From Gammaproteobacteria bacterium RIFCSPHIGHO2_12_FULL_36_30 (GTDB lineage Bacteria; Pseudomonadota; Gammaproteobacteria; Coxiellales; Coxiellaceae), in assembly GCA_001801815.1 (NCBI GenBank), contig MGXU01000010.1, forward strand, positions 186,001 through 250,000: a stretch of 64,000 nucleotides of DNA, read 5' to 3'. Under the pieces are notes generated by a model. That model saw only the letters and a program-made list of their open reading frames with translations, did not search any database and was not told where the DNA came from. Every line of letters starts with the position of its first letter. Position 1 is the first letter of the stretch. Position numbers and translations under genes: made by a program. This document shows, piece by piece, positions 54,058 to 63,518 of the stretch.

Positions 54058-55659
54058 TTACGCGTTCAAAATTCTAGAATCAATATTCGCATTTGATTGC
54101 TGCGGCGCTGGAATAATAGGTTTATTAATTGGCGTATGAGATGGTAAAGGTGTGAGATGAGGTGTTGCAGGCGCAGGCAGTGGTGCAATATTTGATTTTA
54201 TAGATGAATCAGAAGATGGCGCAGGAGCAACATCAGATTTAACCGGCACATCTGATGTTAACTCATTAGGTTTAACAGGTTTGTCAGATGATAAAATCTC
54301 AGACTTTACTTTAACATCCGATCTTGGCAATACAATTGATCGCGTCAACCAATGATTTATTTGCAGTAAATCAGTTTGTGTTAATGTGCCAGCCGCTACT
54401 TTCAAATCAATAAAATCACTTAAATATAAATAACGATCGTCCACATATTGTTGTTGCGCTTGATACAGTGTTGTTAAATCATTTAACACATCCACCATCG
54501 TGCGCGCACCTACTTTTAATCCAGCTTCGGTTGCAACCAATGCTTTTTTTGCTGAAACGATACGTAATTTATCAATGTCAACTCGATCAATATTCGCAAT
54601 AACACCGGTGTAACTATTGTGTGTTTGATTCACGACTTGACGATAAATAACATTCAACTCTGCGCTCGCAGCAACATAATTGTAACGCGCTTGTTTAGTT
54701 GATGCGTAAACTAAACCACCTTGAATTGGCGTATATGCTAAATTTAATCCTAATGTTGCAGAATCAACGACAGTGTTATCACCAATTTCATCATTAGCGT
54801 AAGCTTGCGAATAACCGCCAGCAAGATCTAACGTCGGCATATCGCCTGCGGATTGCTGTTTAATTTTATCCATTGCAGCAACAACATTGTATCGTTGCGC
54901 TTCTAAACTATAATTTTGTTTTACAGCAATGGTAGTCCATGCATTTTTATTTTTCGGGCGCGGCGTCATCAAAGGAATATTGTCATTAAATCCATTGAGA
55001 ATTTTATAATAATGTCCGGTAATTTCATGCAAATTTTCTAATTTATCGCTGAGCGTATTTCTTGCTGTAATTTCTTGCGCTAATACTTGATCGTATCGTG
55101 ATTGCGCATCATACATATCCATTATCGCAATTAATCCTGCTCTATATTTTTTTTGCGAACTGACATATTGTTTCCACACTGCATTTTTATTTTGAATTGT
55201 GTAAAACAAAACTTCATATGCTTTTAATACACCGAAATAAGCTTGCGCAGTGCGCTGCATTAAAGTTTGTTGTGCAAATAAATAAGTTGCTGTTGCAGCT
55301 TTCACTGCAGCGCCTGCACTTTTTATTGAATTCCATGCTGATAAATCAAAGATGGGTTGCGTGATGGTGAGTCCGTAACCATAAGACCAGTTGTAATCAT
55401 TGATAGTACTTAAAGACGGCGGATCATAAAAATCATAATTACGTGCGCCATTACCGGTGATAGCAAGTTGCGGCAAATACGCAGAACGCGCGATTGGTAA
55501 ATTCATTTTTTGTGATTGCCAAGTCGCTTCGGCTTTTACAAAAACAGGGTCATTTCGAGCGGCTTGTGAATAGACTTGTAAAAAAGTAGTGGCATAACCG
55601 ATGCGTGCACAACAAACGCTGGCGAGTAAAATAAATCCTGACGCCAATCCCTTCTTCAC
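54058..55659 (-). CDS. TolC-family outer-membrane channel
   Basis: 533 residues. Signal peptide (1-23, ending G-Y-A-T). Two OEP repeats with T-F-L-Q-V-Y-S-Q-A-A-R-N-D-P-V-F, S-I-T-Q-P-I-F-D-L-S type and L-N-L-A-Y-T-P-I-Q-G-G-L-V-Y-A-S-T-K-Q-A motifs. Then a long Pro/Ser/Lys/Asp tail after residue about 440, with repeated S-D-x-P-V-K units. It would form the trans-periplasmic duct for the type I exporter encoded at 57996-63518, although it is on the opposite strand and separated by the regulator gene. General drug efflux is an alternative. Confidence 0.88.
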   Translation of the reverse strand: MKKGLASGFILLASVCCARIGYATTFLQVYSQAARNDPVFVKAEATWQSQKMNLPIARSAYLPQLAITGNGARNYDFYDPPSLSTINDYNWSYGYGLTITQPIFDLSAWNSIKSAGAAVKAATATYLFAQQTLMQRTAQAYFGVLKAYEVLFYTIQNKNAVWKQYVSSQKKYRAGLIAIMDMYDAQSRYDQVLAQEITARNTLSDKLENLHEITGHYYKILNGFNDNIPLMTPRPKNKNAWTTIAVKQNYSLEAQRYNVVAAMDKIKQQSAGDMPTLDLAGGYSQAYANDEIGDNTVVDSATLGLNLAYTPIQGGLVYASTKQARYNYVAASAELNVIYRQVVNQTHNSYTGVIANIDRVDIDKLRIVSAKKALVATEAGLKVGARTMVDVLNDLTTLYQAQQQYVDDRYLYLSDFIDLKVAAGTLTQTDLLQINHWLTRSIVLPRSDVKVKSEILSSDKPVKPNELTSDVPVKSDVAPAPSSDSSIKSNIAPLPAPATPHLTPLPSHTPINKPIIPAPQQSNANIDSRILNA

Positions 55660-55698
55660 GCTCTCATCCTAACAATTAAAATTTGTCGCTGTAAATGA

Positions 55699-55760
55699 AC
55701 TCACTGCAAAACGCCCTTGTTCCAATCGCTGTGCTCATTGCACGCGGGCTTCCGTGACAT
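55699..55760. repeat. REP-like element, copy between the TolC gene and regulator gene
   Basis: Extended flank ATTTGTCGCTGTAAATGAAC precedes CTCACTGCAAAACGCCCTTG, centre CAATCGCTGTGCTCATTG, then CACGCGGGCTTCCGTGACAT. It lies upstream of the TolC-like start codon and downstream of the GGDEF-EAL gene. Confidence 0.85.
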
Positions 55761-55806
55761 TCGCTCCCACTCACACTTGATTTTATACTAAAAACACTGC
55801 TTTTGC

Positions 55807-57888
55807 CTATTTAAAACGAACCGCGCCAAAATTCCGGATGTAATCTTCAACTTCTGACAACGCCAACGGTTTTGAAAAGAAATAACCTTGCAAAATACTA
55901 CATCCATTTTCTAATAAAAAATCGACTTGTTTTTGCGTTTCGACACCTTCTGCAATCAATGTAATTTGCATCGCGTTTGCAAGTGAAATAACACTCTTGA
56001 TAATGTTGCGACAGTTTGCATCATTTTCAATTTCTTGCACAAAAGATTGATCGATTTTCAGCACTTTAATTGGCAATTCTTTTAAATTGGTAAATGAAGA
56101 ATAACCAGTACCAAAATCATCTACCGCAATACACAAATCAGTTGTTGGTGAGCGAATAAATTGATTTTTTAGTTGTGACATATTTTGAATAATGCCGGTT
56201 TCCGTAATTTCAAAAATAAATTTTTGGGGATTAATTTTATTTAACTTAATTTTTTGCAATAAATGATCGATAAAATCATTTTGCAATAATTGGATTGCAG
56301 AAATATTAACTGATAACGAAACACCGTGTTTTTTAAAATAAGTTACGTTCGCATCAAATTGTTGATACGCTTTAATCGCAGAATCAATTACCCATTCACC
56401 AATCACATTAATTTGCTGACTTTCTTCGGCGATCGGAACAAATATATTTGGCGGAATATCACCGTACACAGCTTGCCGCCAACGCACTAATGTTTCAAAT
56501 CCAAAAATAGCACTTTTTAATAAATCAATTTGCGGCTGAAAAACAATACTTAATTCTTTTTCATCAATCGCGTGACGCAATGCATTTTCAATAAAAATAG
56601 TGTGCTGAATTTCATGACTGATATTGTCTGTGTAAATTTCATAACAATTTCTGCCGCGTGCTTTTGAACGATATAATGCTTGATCTGCTTTTTGAATAAT
56701 GGATTCTGCGTCGATACCCGTTGTTGTGTTATCGACATAAGCAACACCAATACTTAATGTTGTTAAACATTCGTGTTCGCCAATGTAAAATGGAACACGA
56801 AATTTTGTCAGTAATGTATCGCATAAAAAAGCAATTTCGCCAATACTGTTAATATGTTTAAAAACAATTAAAAATTCATCACCGCCAATTCGCGCAATAA
56901 TATCGTATTTTCGAACAATGGATTTAAAACGGGCTGCGGCTTGTTTTAATAATTCATCACCTGCCGGATGTCCTAACAAATCATTTACTTTTTTAAAATG
57001 ATCTAAGTCAATATAAAAAACAGCGAATGCATTTAATACACCGCGTTCACATTCGTGAATCATCATTTGCACCGCTTCAGAAAAATAACGGCGATTTGGC
57101 AAGCTAGTTAATGCGTCATGCATTGATAAATTAACTAATTCATCTTCTTTTGATTTTGTTGTAGTGACATCAACCATCGCACCTAAAAATTCGCCATTAC
57201 CTTCAGGTATGTAATTACATTTCACCCATATTTCTTGAGATGCGCCTGTTATTAATTTTGCTTCAATTTCAAAAGGTGCTTGTCCTCGTAATTGTTGTAA
57301 TAATTTCTCTGTTACAAGTTCTTTTGTGTCAGGTACAATGTATTTTAACCAACCATCACCTGTCATGATTTCTTTTTCAGAATAACCCAACATTTCACAT
57401 AACGGTTTATTAACAGAAAGGCAATTGCCTTTCTGATTCATTTTAAAAATACCAGTATGTATAATGGCAGACGCAGTGGCTTTTTCTTTTTTTTGTTTTA
57501 CGCCGTCCGCTTTTTGTTGTGTTTCATTTAATGCACGATGAATAACAGAAGGCAGTGAAATTAAATTTTGTTTTAATACGTAATCCTGCGCGCCTTGTTT
57601 GATTAAACGAATCGCAGAGTCATAACCAATTGCGCCAGAAATCACGATAATCGGTGTATCAATTTTTTTTGATTTAACAATGTCGATAGCTTCTGAAGCG
57701 CTCAAATTGGGCACGTCATAGTCCATCAAAATAACGTCAAATTTTTCGGTTTCTAGTTTTTTACAGAAGCGTTCTTTGTCATCAACAATAACAACATCGG
57801 CCGTATATGCTTGGTCTTTGAGCGCCAGAGCCACTAATTCAGCATCAATGCCATTATTCTCAAGATGGATGATCCGAATGCTTTTCAT
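55807..57888 (-). CDS. REC-PAS-GGDEF-EAL c-di-GMP turnover protein
   Basis: 693 residues, soluble. Order: receiver domain (1-122, phosphoacceptor D56 in V-I-L-M-D-Y-D-V-P), PAS (about 145-250), GGDEF (about 255-420, intact I-G-G-D-E-F) and EAL (about 435-688, F-E-T-L-V-R-W in place of E-A-L-L-R-W; D-D-F-G-T-G-Y-S-S and K-I-D-Q-S-F-V intact). Both synthetic and hydrolytic motifs look usable. Divergent from the type I secretion operon across a 107-base gap with a perfect inverted repeat. It may control secretion through c-di-GMP, as the Lap system does elsewhere; that link is inference. Confidence 0.93.
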   Translation of the reverse strand: MKSIRIIHLENNGIDAELVALALKDQAYTADVVIVDDKERFCKKLETEKFDVILMDYDVPNLSASEAIDIVKSKKIDTPIIVISGAIGYDSAIRLIKQGAQDYVLKQNLISLPSVIHRALNETQQKADGVKQKKEKATASAIIHTGIFKMNQKGNCLSVNKPLCEMLGYSEKEIMTGDGWLKYIVPDTKELVTEKLLQQLRGQAPFEIEAKLITGASQEIWVKCNYIPEGNGEFLGAMVDVTTTKSKEDELVNLSMHDALTSLPNRRYFSEAVQMMIHECERGVLNAFAVFYIDLDHFKKVNDLLGHPAGDELLKQAAARFKSIVRKYDIIARIGGDEFLIVFKHINSIGEIAFLCDTLLTKFRVPFYIGEHECLTTLSIGVAYVDNTTTGIDAESIIQKADQALYRSKARGRNCYEIYTDNISHEIQHTIFIENALRHAIDEKELSIVFQPQIDLLKSAIFGFETLVRWRQAVYGDIPPNIFVPIAEESQQINVIGEWVIDSAIKAYQQFDANVTYFKKHGVSLSVNISAIQLLQNDFIDHLLQKIKLNKINPQKFIFEITETGIIQNMSQLKNQFIRSPTTDLCIAVDDFGTGYSSFTNLKELPIKVLKIDQSFVQEIENDANCRNIIKSVISLANAMQITLIAEGVETQKQVDFLLENGCSILQGYFFSKPLALSEVEDYIRNFGAVRFK

Positions 57889-57898
57889 ACGTCCCCTG

Positions 57899-57935
57899 AG
57901 CTTGAATTGCCTATAAACTTCAATAAATTCAAGCT
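57899..57935. promoter_or_regulatory. Perfect inverted repeat between regulator and secretion operon
   Basis: AGCTTGAATT (57899-57908) and AATTCAAGCT (57926-57935), ten bases each with no mismatch and a 17-base spacer, in the divergent intergenic region. It could be an operator for both directions. No T run follows, so it is not a terminator. Confidence 0.5.
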
Positions 57936-57995
57936 ACAATGTATAAAGGGATTATAGCATAGCTTTTAACTAATGCTGCATACAGGGACTGATCG

Positions 57996-60071
57996 ATGTC
58001 TTTTCTTGAACTCATGCAAAAGATCAAATCGAACGTTACTGCTTACATCCAGATGGTATTGCAGTGGTTTCTACGCGCCTATCAAATCATATCGCAACGA
58101 CTAATACATTATTACAAAATAATATTTCAGTGGCTGATGAATCATTGCGCGCAACCATTCAAACAACTGATTGCACCGATTACGCGTTTTTGTCAAATGA
58201 TTCTTAGAATAATAAATCGCACCTATCAACGTATCACGCAATTTTTTAGTGAAAAAATACAAAATCTGATTCAAGTTATTGCACGATGGTTGACACCTTT
58301 AGCAAATGTCGTGAAAAGTAATGCGCGCTTTTGGTGGAATAAAATACGTGAATTAAAAATAAAAAATGAAACTATTGGCGATATCATCGATACAAAAATA
58401 GCGTTAATTAATTCTTATGCATGGGTAAAACAATTAAAAGAAGCATCGCAATATAATACGCGCGTGCCGACATTGGTTAGTACTTGTTTTGCTAATATTT
58501 TAGCATTAATTTTTCCTTTAGCTTTAATGCAAGTTTACGATCGCATTATTCCCAATCACACACTCAGCACGCTGATTTTTTTAACCATCGGCGTAATTGT
58601 TGCATTTGCAGTTGAAGGTGTCTTGCGCGTTATTCGCGTTTATATCAATTTGTGGGCTGACACAAAATATGAATATTCTCTCGGAAAAACAGCATTTAAT
58701 AAACTTATTAATGCGCCATTATATATTTCAGAAAATATTGATGTGGGTACGCGTTTAAAACAATTTGCCATATTGGATCAGATGAAAGGATTTTATAATA
58801 CACAACTTTTAACTGCTACATATGAAGTTCCCTTTTTATTTATTTTTTTATTTGCGATTGCTTATTTGGGTGGTTGGTTATTTTTCATCCCTTTTATTAT
58901 TACTGTATTGGTAGTTTATGTAAGTTGGCGTTTTGCAAAACACTGGGAACATTTACTAGAAAAAAAAGTGACTTTTGAAGCAAGGGAAAGTGATTTTATT
59001 ATTAATGTATTAACAGGAATTCACACGGCAAAATCAATTGGCATGGAAGAATTATTAATTCGCCGTCATGAACGTTTGCAAGAATCTGGCATGCAAGTAA
59101 ATTTTTTATCAAGCTTGCACGATGGTGATTTACTCACAATTAAAACAATTGCCAGTCAATTAATTATTGTATTAACGGCATCAGTTGGCAGCATTATGGT
59201 AATTCAAGGTAATCTCGCGATCGGCGGTTTAGCAGCTTGTATTTTATTAGCGGGTCGCGTTATGCGTCCTTTTGATCGTGTTTTAAGTGCTTTTAATCGT
59301 TTGAGCATGATTACTATTGTGCGTAAAAAATTAGATCCTATTTTTGAATTGCCATCGGATATCAACCCTGCTGCAACTGAAGTGGATGTGGCGCAAGGTG
59401 AAATTACGCTTTGCAATGTTGGTTATCATTTTGATAATTACGCGGATCACCCCATTTTAAAAAATATTAATTTGCAAATTCCACCACATACTTTAGTTGC
59501 AATTACTGGCAGAAATCAAACTGAAAAAACAGCATTGCTGAATATTCTGGCAACCATTGTGAAACCAACGACTGGCGAATATTTGCTGGATAATAAAAAT
59601 GAAAATTTATATCAATCAGTGACGCTTCGAAAACAAATTGCTTATTTAAATCGTACTGGAAAATTATTTCGTGGAACCATTATGGATAATTTATCTGCGT
59701 TTAACGAACAATTAGTTCCAACAGCAAGACGTCTTGTTGATCGTTTAGGTTTAAATACAATTTTATCAAGATTACCGAGTGGATATGACACATTTGTCGG
59801 TGAAAAAGCAGTGGAAGCATTACCAGGTGGTGTGTTGAATTTAATTTTTATTATTCGCGCACTCGTTAGCAAACCAAAAATTGTTTTATTTGACGAAACA
59901 AATATTAATTTAGATACGCAATCAAACAAACACATGTTAGATTTACTAGTATATTTAAAAGAATTTTCAACTGTTGTTGTTTTAGCAAGCAATCAATCAA
60001 CCATTGATCTTGTAGATGTCGTCTATGCATTTCAAGATGAAAAATTAATTCGGGTGAATCGTGCGGAATAA
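57996..60071 (+). CDS. Type I secretion ABC protein with degenerate nucleotide site (subunit 1)
   Basis: 691 residues. An unusual amphipathic N-terminal extension (about 1-120, Gln/Trp/Ile-rich helices) precedes a six-segment exporter domain (about 150-440) and an ABC ATPase (about 465-685). Walker A should read G-x-x-G-x-G-K-[ST] but is G-R-N-Q-T-E-K-T. The H-loop His is Asn (V-V-L-A-S-N-Q-S). The signature is L-P-G-G-V. Walker B is I-V-L-F-D-E-T-N. Its own ATP site is therefore probably weak or dead, while its signature could serve the partner's site. Overlaps the next gene by 11 bases. Confidence 0.9.
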   Translation: MSFLELMQKIKSNVTAYIQMVLQWFLRAYQIISQRLIHYYKIIFQWLMNHCAQPFKQLIAPITRFCQMILRIINRTYQRITQFFSEKIQNLIQVIARWLTPLANVVKSNARFWWNKIRELKIKNETIGDIIDTKIALINSYAWVKQLKEASQYNTRVPTLVSTCFANILALIFPLALMQVYDRIIPNHTLSTLIFLTIGVIVAFAVEGVLRVIRVYINLWADTKYEYSLGKTAFNKLINAPLYISENIDVGTRLKQFAILDQMKGFYNTQLLTATYEVPFLFIFLFAIAYLGGWLFFIPFIITVLVVYVSWRFAKHWEHLLEKKVTFEARESDFIINVLTGIHTAKSIGMEELLIRRHERLQESGMQVNFLSSLHDGDLLTIKTIASQLIIVLTASVGSIMVIQGNLAIGGLAACILLAGRVMRPFDRVLSAFNRLSMITIVRKKLDPIFELPSDINPAATEVDVAQGEITLCNVGYHFDNYADHPILKNINLQIPPHTLVAITGRNQTEKTALLNILATIVKPTTGEYLLDNKNENLYQSVTLRKQIAYLNRTGKLFRGTIMDNLSAFNEQLVPTARRLVDRLGLNTILSRLPSGYDTFVGEKAVEALPGGVLNLIFIIRALVSKPKIVLFDETNINLDTQSNKHMLDLLVYLKEFSTVVVLASNQSTIDLVDVVYAFQDEKLIRVNRAE

Positions 60072-62145
60072 AATTACTTCATTAGATCGCTGTCTGCATC
60101 CGCTCTTGAAATCACTTAAGTGGGATGGAGATGAGCGCGCGTTATTTGAAAGTATGCCACACGCAACAACAGTGGACACGCTGCAACAATTTCGATGGGT
60201 GATGCAAAATCTTGGGTTTGATAGTAAATTAATGTCATTAAATCTTAAAAATGCGGATCCACGAATATTTCCCTGTTTATTTATCTCAGCAAAAACGGGA
60301 TCACCTGACGTCATCATTGAAAAAAATGAAAAAGGATTATTAATTTTTAATGGCACAACAGAACAAATTACCACGCTTACAACATGGGATGTTGAAGGCA
60401 TACTTATTTCATTTAAAAAACAAGATGAATCAAAGCAAAAAGATATACAACAACATTGGTTTCGCAGCATTCTTTTTTCTGAAAAAAAATTATTACTGTG
60501 GGTTGGTTTTTTAACATTACTCCAAACACTAATGTTAGTTGTACCATCTTTTTATGTGATTAATATTTATGATCGCGTTATTGCATCTGATTCGTATCAA
60601 ATGTTATTTTCATTTTTTATTGGAATTATTATTGTCTTGGTATCGCTAACATTAATCATGATTATGCGCACGCGATTTTTAGGATATATTGGCATTCGCA
60701 TTCAAAAAAGTGTTGGGAATGCGATCTTTAAACAATTATTAAAATTACCGCCCTACTACACTGAAAATGCATCGGTACCGATGCAAATGATGCGCTTAAA
60801 TGATTTTAATGCGGTGCGTAATTTTTTTAGTGGATCATTATTTACAACATTACTTGAATTTCCATTTCTCAGTATTTATTTTTTCATTGTGTGGGCAATT
60901 GGCGGTGTGTTAGTTGTTATTCCGCTTATTGCAATGCTCATTGCATTTATTATCGCCGGTATTACTTGGCGCGTAACACAACACAGCATCAGAGAAAGCA
61001 CTAGCAGTAGCAGTCAATATAAAGATTTTTTATTAGAATCATTTTGGGGAATGCGCTCATTACAATATGCGGGATTACAAGAAAAATGGATATCGCGATT
61101 TCGCGATATTAGCGCAAAAGCAGATTATTATGGAAAAAAATTACTATTTTCAAGTCAAGCAAACGATATTATTTTTGATATGTTGACATTGTTGGCGGGG
61201 CTCGCAACTTTAGTTGTTGGTACGTTGATGGTGATTAAAAATAATTTGGGGTTGGGCGCACTAATTGGCGTGATGTTTATTATTTGGCGTATTTTAACGC
61301 CAATTCGATCTATTAACACAATGGTTCCAAAATTGATGCAGCTTAAAATCAGCAGTAAACAAATTAATGAGTTGATGAAATTACCTGTCGAATTACCGAG
61401 CGAAAGACAATGGAAAAATACACCGCAATATATTGTCGGCTCCATTGAATTTGCACAAGTTACTTTTCGTTACCCAAACACTGATTCGCCCGCATTAAAA
61501 AATATTAGTTTTACGCTAAAAACAGGGCAAACCATGTTAATTATTGGCCCTAGCGCATCTGGAAAAAGCACGATGGCAAATTTAATTCTTGCAATTTATT
61601 CGCCGCAAGCGGGACATATTTTTATTGATGGTCGTAACATCAAACAATATGATGTCAATGTATTGCGAAAAAATATTGCTTACGTTCCACAAAAAACAGA
61701 ATTATTTTACGGCACTATTGCACAAAACATTGCATTGTCACAACCACTCGCATCACAAGAACAAATTATGGAAGCTGCAAAAACTGCGAATTTATTGCAA
61801 GATGTAAATGCATTGCCAGAAGGATTAAATACACGCATTCGATTTTATAGTGATGAAAAATTAGGACCGGCATTTTGTCAAAAAATAAATTTAGCGCGCG
61901 CATATTTACGTAACGCGCCCATTTTAATTATGGACGAGCCAACTGGAACACTCGATGCAGAAAGTATCGATGCGTTTGAAAATTTTTTAATGAAAATAAA
62001 AGGCAAAAAAACAGTCATTATATTTGGGCATAATACGCGATTTATGCCATTGGTTGATCAGGGAATGATACTGTATGATGGATATATTGTAGCGAGCGGC
62101 GATCCAAAAACTGTCATGGAAAATTTACCGCAAGGAATGGTATGA
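60061..62145 (+). CDS. Type I secretion ABC protein with intact Walker motifs (subunit 2)
   Basis: 694 residues, starting at GTG 60061. A C39-like N-terminal segment without the catalytic Cys (about 1-140), a membrane domain (about 150-440) and an ATPase (about 455-690). Walker A G-P-S-A-S-G-K-S-T, Walker B I-L-I-M-D-E-P-T-G, H-loop I-F-G-H-N-T are intact. The signature L-S-G-G-Q is replaced by L-G-P-A-F (in E-K-L-G-P-A-F-C-Q-K). It complements subunit 1 and the two probably form a heterodimer. Overlaps the HlyD gene by four bases (ATGA). Confidence 0.9.
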   Translation: MRNKITSLDRCLHPLLKSLKWDGDERALFESMPHATTVDTLQQFRWVMQNLGFDSKLMSLNLKNADPRIFPCLFISAKTGSPDVIIEKNEKGLLIFNGTTEQITTLTTWDVEGILISFKKQDESKQKDIQQHWFRSILFSEKKLLLWVGFLTLLQTLMLVVPSFYVINIYDRVIASDSYQMLFSFFIGIIIVLVSLTLIMIMRTRFLGYIGIRIQKSVGNAIFKQLLKLPPYYTENASVPMQMMRLNDFNAVRNFFSGSLFTTLLEFPFLSIYFFIVWAIGGVLVVIPLIAMLIAFIIAGITWRVTQHSIRESTSSSSQYKDFLLESFWGMRSLQYAGLQEKWISRFRDISAKADYYGKKLLFSSQANDIIFDMLTLLAGLATLVVGTLMVIKNNLGLGALIGVMFIIWRILTPIRSINTMVPKLMQLKISSKQINELMKLPVELPSERQWKNTPQYIVGSIEFAQVTFRYPNTDSPALKNISFTLKTGQTMLIIGPSASGKSTMANLILAIYSPQAGHIFIDGRNIKQYDVNVLRKNIAYVPQKTELFYGTIAQNIALSQPLASQEQIMEAAKTANLLQDVNALPEGLNTRIRFYSDEKLGPAFCQKINLARAYLRNAPILIMDEPTGTLDAESIDAFENFLMKIKGKKTVIIFGHNTRFMPLVDQGMILYDGYIVASGDPKTVMENLPQGMV

Positions 62146-63518
62146 CGGCTGAAGAAAAAGAAAAAAAAACAGATACGGAACAGTTGCATCAAATTTCGAT
62201 TGCTTATCTTTTAGAAGAAGGTGGTTATTCGGATTTATTTAGACGCTGTTTGTATGTCATTGCATCCATATTATTAGCGCTTATTTTATGGGCATCATTT
62301 ACAAAAATTGATGAAGTCGCAGTTAGTTTTGGTGATGTGCAACCTGTGCAAGAAATTCAACCGGTACAACATTTAGAGGGTGGAATTGTTGCTGCTGTTT
62401 ACGTAAAAAATGGTGATGAAGTGCGCGTAGGCGATAGATTAATTAAATTAGATCCAGAACAAGTTGCCGCAGAATTACAAAAATTAACTGGACGAGAAAT
62501 TTCTTTAAAATTAGATATTGTGCGACAAGAAGCGTTTCTTAATGAAACGCCGCTACACAATATTCCTTGGCGAGACGCTATCGCTAAATCTACTTTTAAT
62601 ACGCCAGAAAATCACACTAAAGTTGAGCAGTTGCTGCAAGAAAGTATGGAATTATTAAATAAACAAAATCAAGAACGTGATAATCAGCGCAATATTTATA
62701 AAGAAAAAATTGAGCAACGTGAATCACAACTCAAACAATTTTTAGATAGTAAATTTGAATTAGAAAGAAAATATAAACTGGATAAACAAGAAGAAGAAAT
62801 GTATGGGCCATTAGTTGAAGAAGGTTATGTTTCTCGAAAAGAATATTTAACTGCACAACGCAATACAATTGAAGCAACTGCTCTACTCAAACAAACTGAT
62901 GCAAAAATTATGGAAGCAAGAAGTTCGTTGGAAGAAGCGCAAAAAAATTTACAGCAAGTGAATAACAGCTTAAATAAAGATACATTGAAAGAATTAAATC
63001 AATTGAATGGTCAAGCACTCGAAATTCATTACACGATCGAACGATTAAAATCATTGAGTAAACGTTTAATTGTCGCATCACCTGCGTCAGGAATTGTAAA
63101 AGGTTTAGCGGTCACGCCAGGTCGCGTTATTTCACCTGGCGATACAATTTTAGAAATTGTACCGACCGAAGGCGCAATGATGATTGAATGCAAAATCAGC
63201 ACGCACGACATTGGACACATTAAAATTGGCGATCATGCAAAAGTAAAAGTGAATGCATATGAATTTACGCGTTACGGCGTTATTGATGGAAAAGTTGCTG
63301 AAATTTCTGCATCTACTTTTTTAAATAAAGATGACTTACCTTACTACAAAGCAAAAGTATCCGTCGATAAAAGTTATGTCGGCGATAATCCCAATCAAAA
63401 TCAATTAAAACCAGGAATGACAGTTGAAGTTGATATTATGACGGGTAAAAAATCAGTGATGTCATATTTGATTAATCCCATTACGCGTGGATTAAAAGAT
63501 TCATTTAGAGAACGTTAA
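62142..63518 (+). CDS. HlyD-family periplasmic adaptor of type I secretion
   Basis: 458 residues. Short cytoplasmic N-terminus, one membrane segment (about 36-58), a lipoyl half (L-E-G-G-I-V-A-A-V-Y-V-K-N-G-D-E-V), a long coiled coil (about 140-290) with E-x-E-Q-R-E-S-Q-L-K-Q-F, a second lipoyl half (I-V-A-S-P-A-S-G-I-V-K-G-L), and a beta-barrel/membrane-proximal C-terminus ending P-G-M-T-V-E-V-D-I-M-T-G-K-K-S-V. It links the ABC pair to the TolC-like duct. Convergent with the RTX gene, overlapping by four bases. Confidence 0.93.
   Translation: MTAEEKEKKTDTEQLHQISIAYLLEEGGYSDLFRRCLYVIASILLALILWASFTKIDEVAVSFGDVQPVQEIQPVQHLEGGIVAAVYVKNGDEVRVGDRLIKLDPEQVAAELQKLTGREISLKLDIVRQEAFLNETPLHNIPWRDAIAKSTFNTPENHTKVEQLLQESMELLNKQNQERDNQRNIYKEKIEQRESQLKQFLDSKFELERKYKLDKQEEEMYGPLVEEGYVSRKEYLTAQRNTIEATALLKQTDAKIMEARSSLEEAQKNLQQVNNSLNKDTLKELNQLNGQALEIHYTIERLKSLSKRLIVASPASGIVKGLAVTPGRVISPGDTILEIVPTEGAMMIECKISTHDIGHIKIGDHAKVKVNAYEFTRYGVIDGKVAEISASTFLNKDDLPYYKAKVSVDKSYVGDNPNQNQLKPGMTVEVDIMTGKKSVMSYLINPITRGLKDSFRER

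Noticed and set aside
60061-60480. N-terminal C39 peptidase in ABC subunit 2
   Set aside because: The region has the size of a C39-like domain but no catalytic Cys-Gly near the start, so no bacteriocin-type protease activity is claimed.
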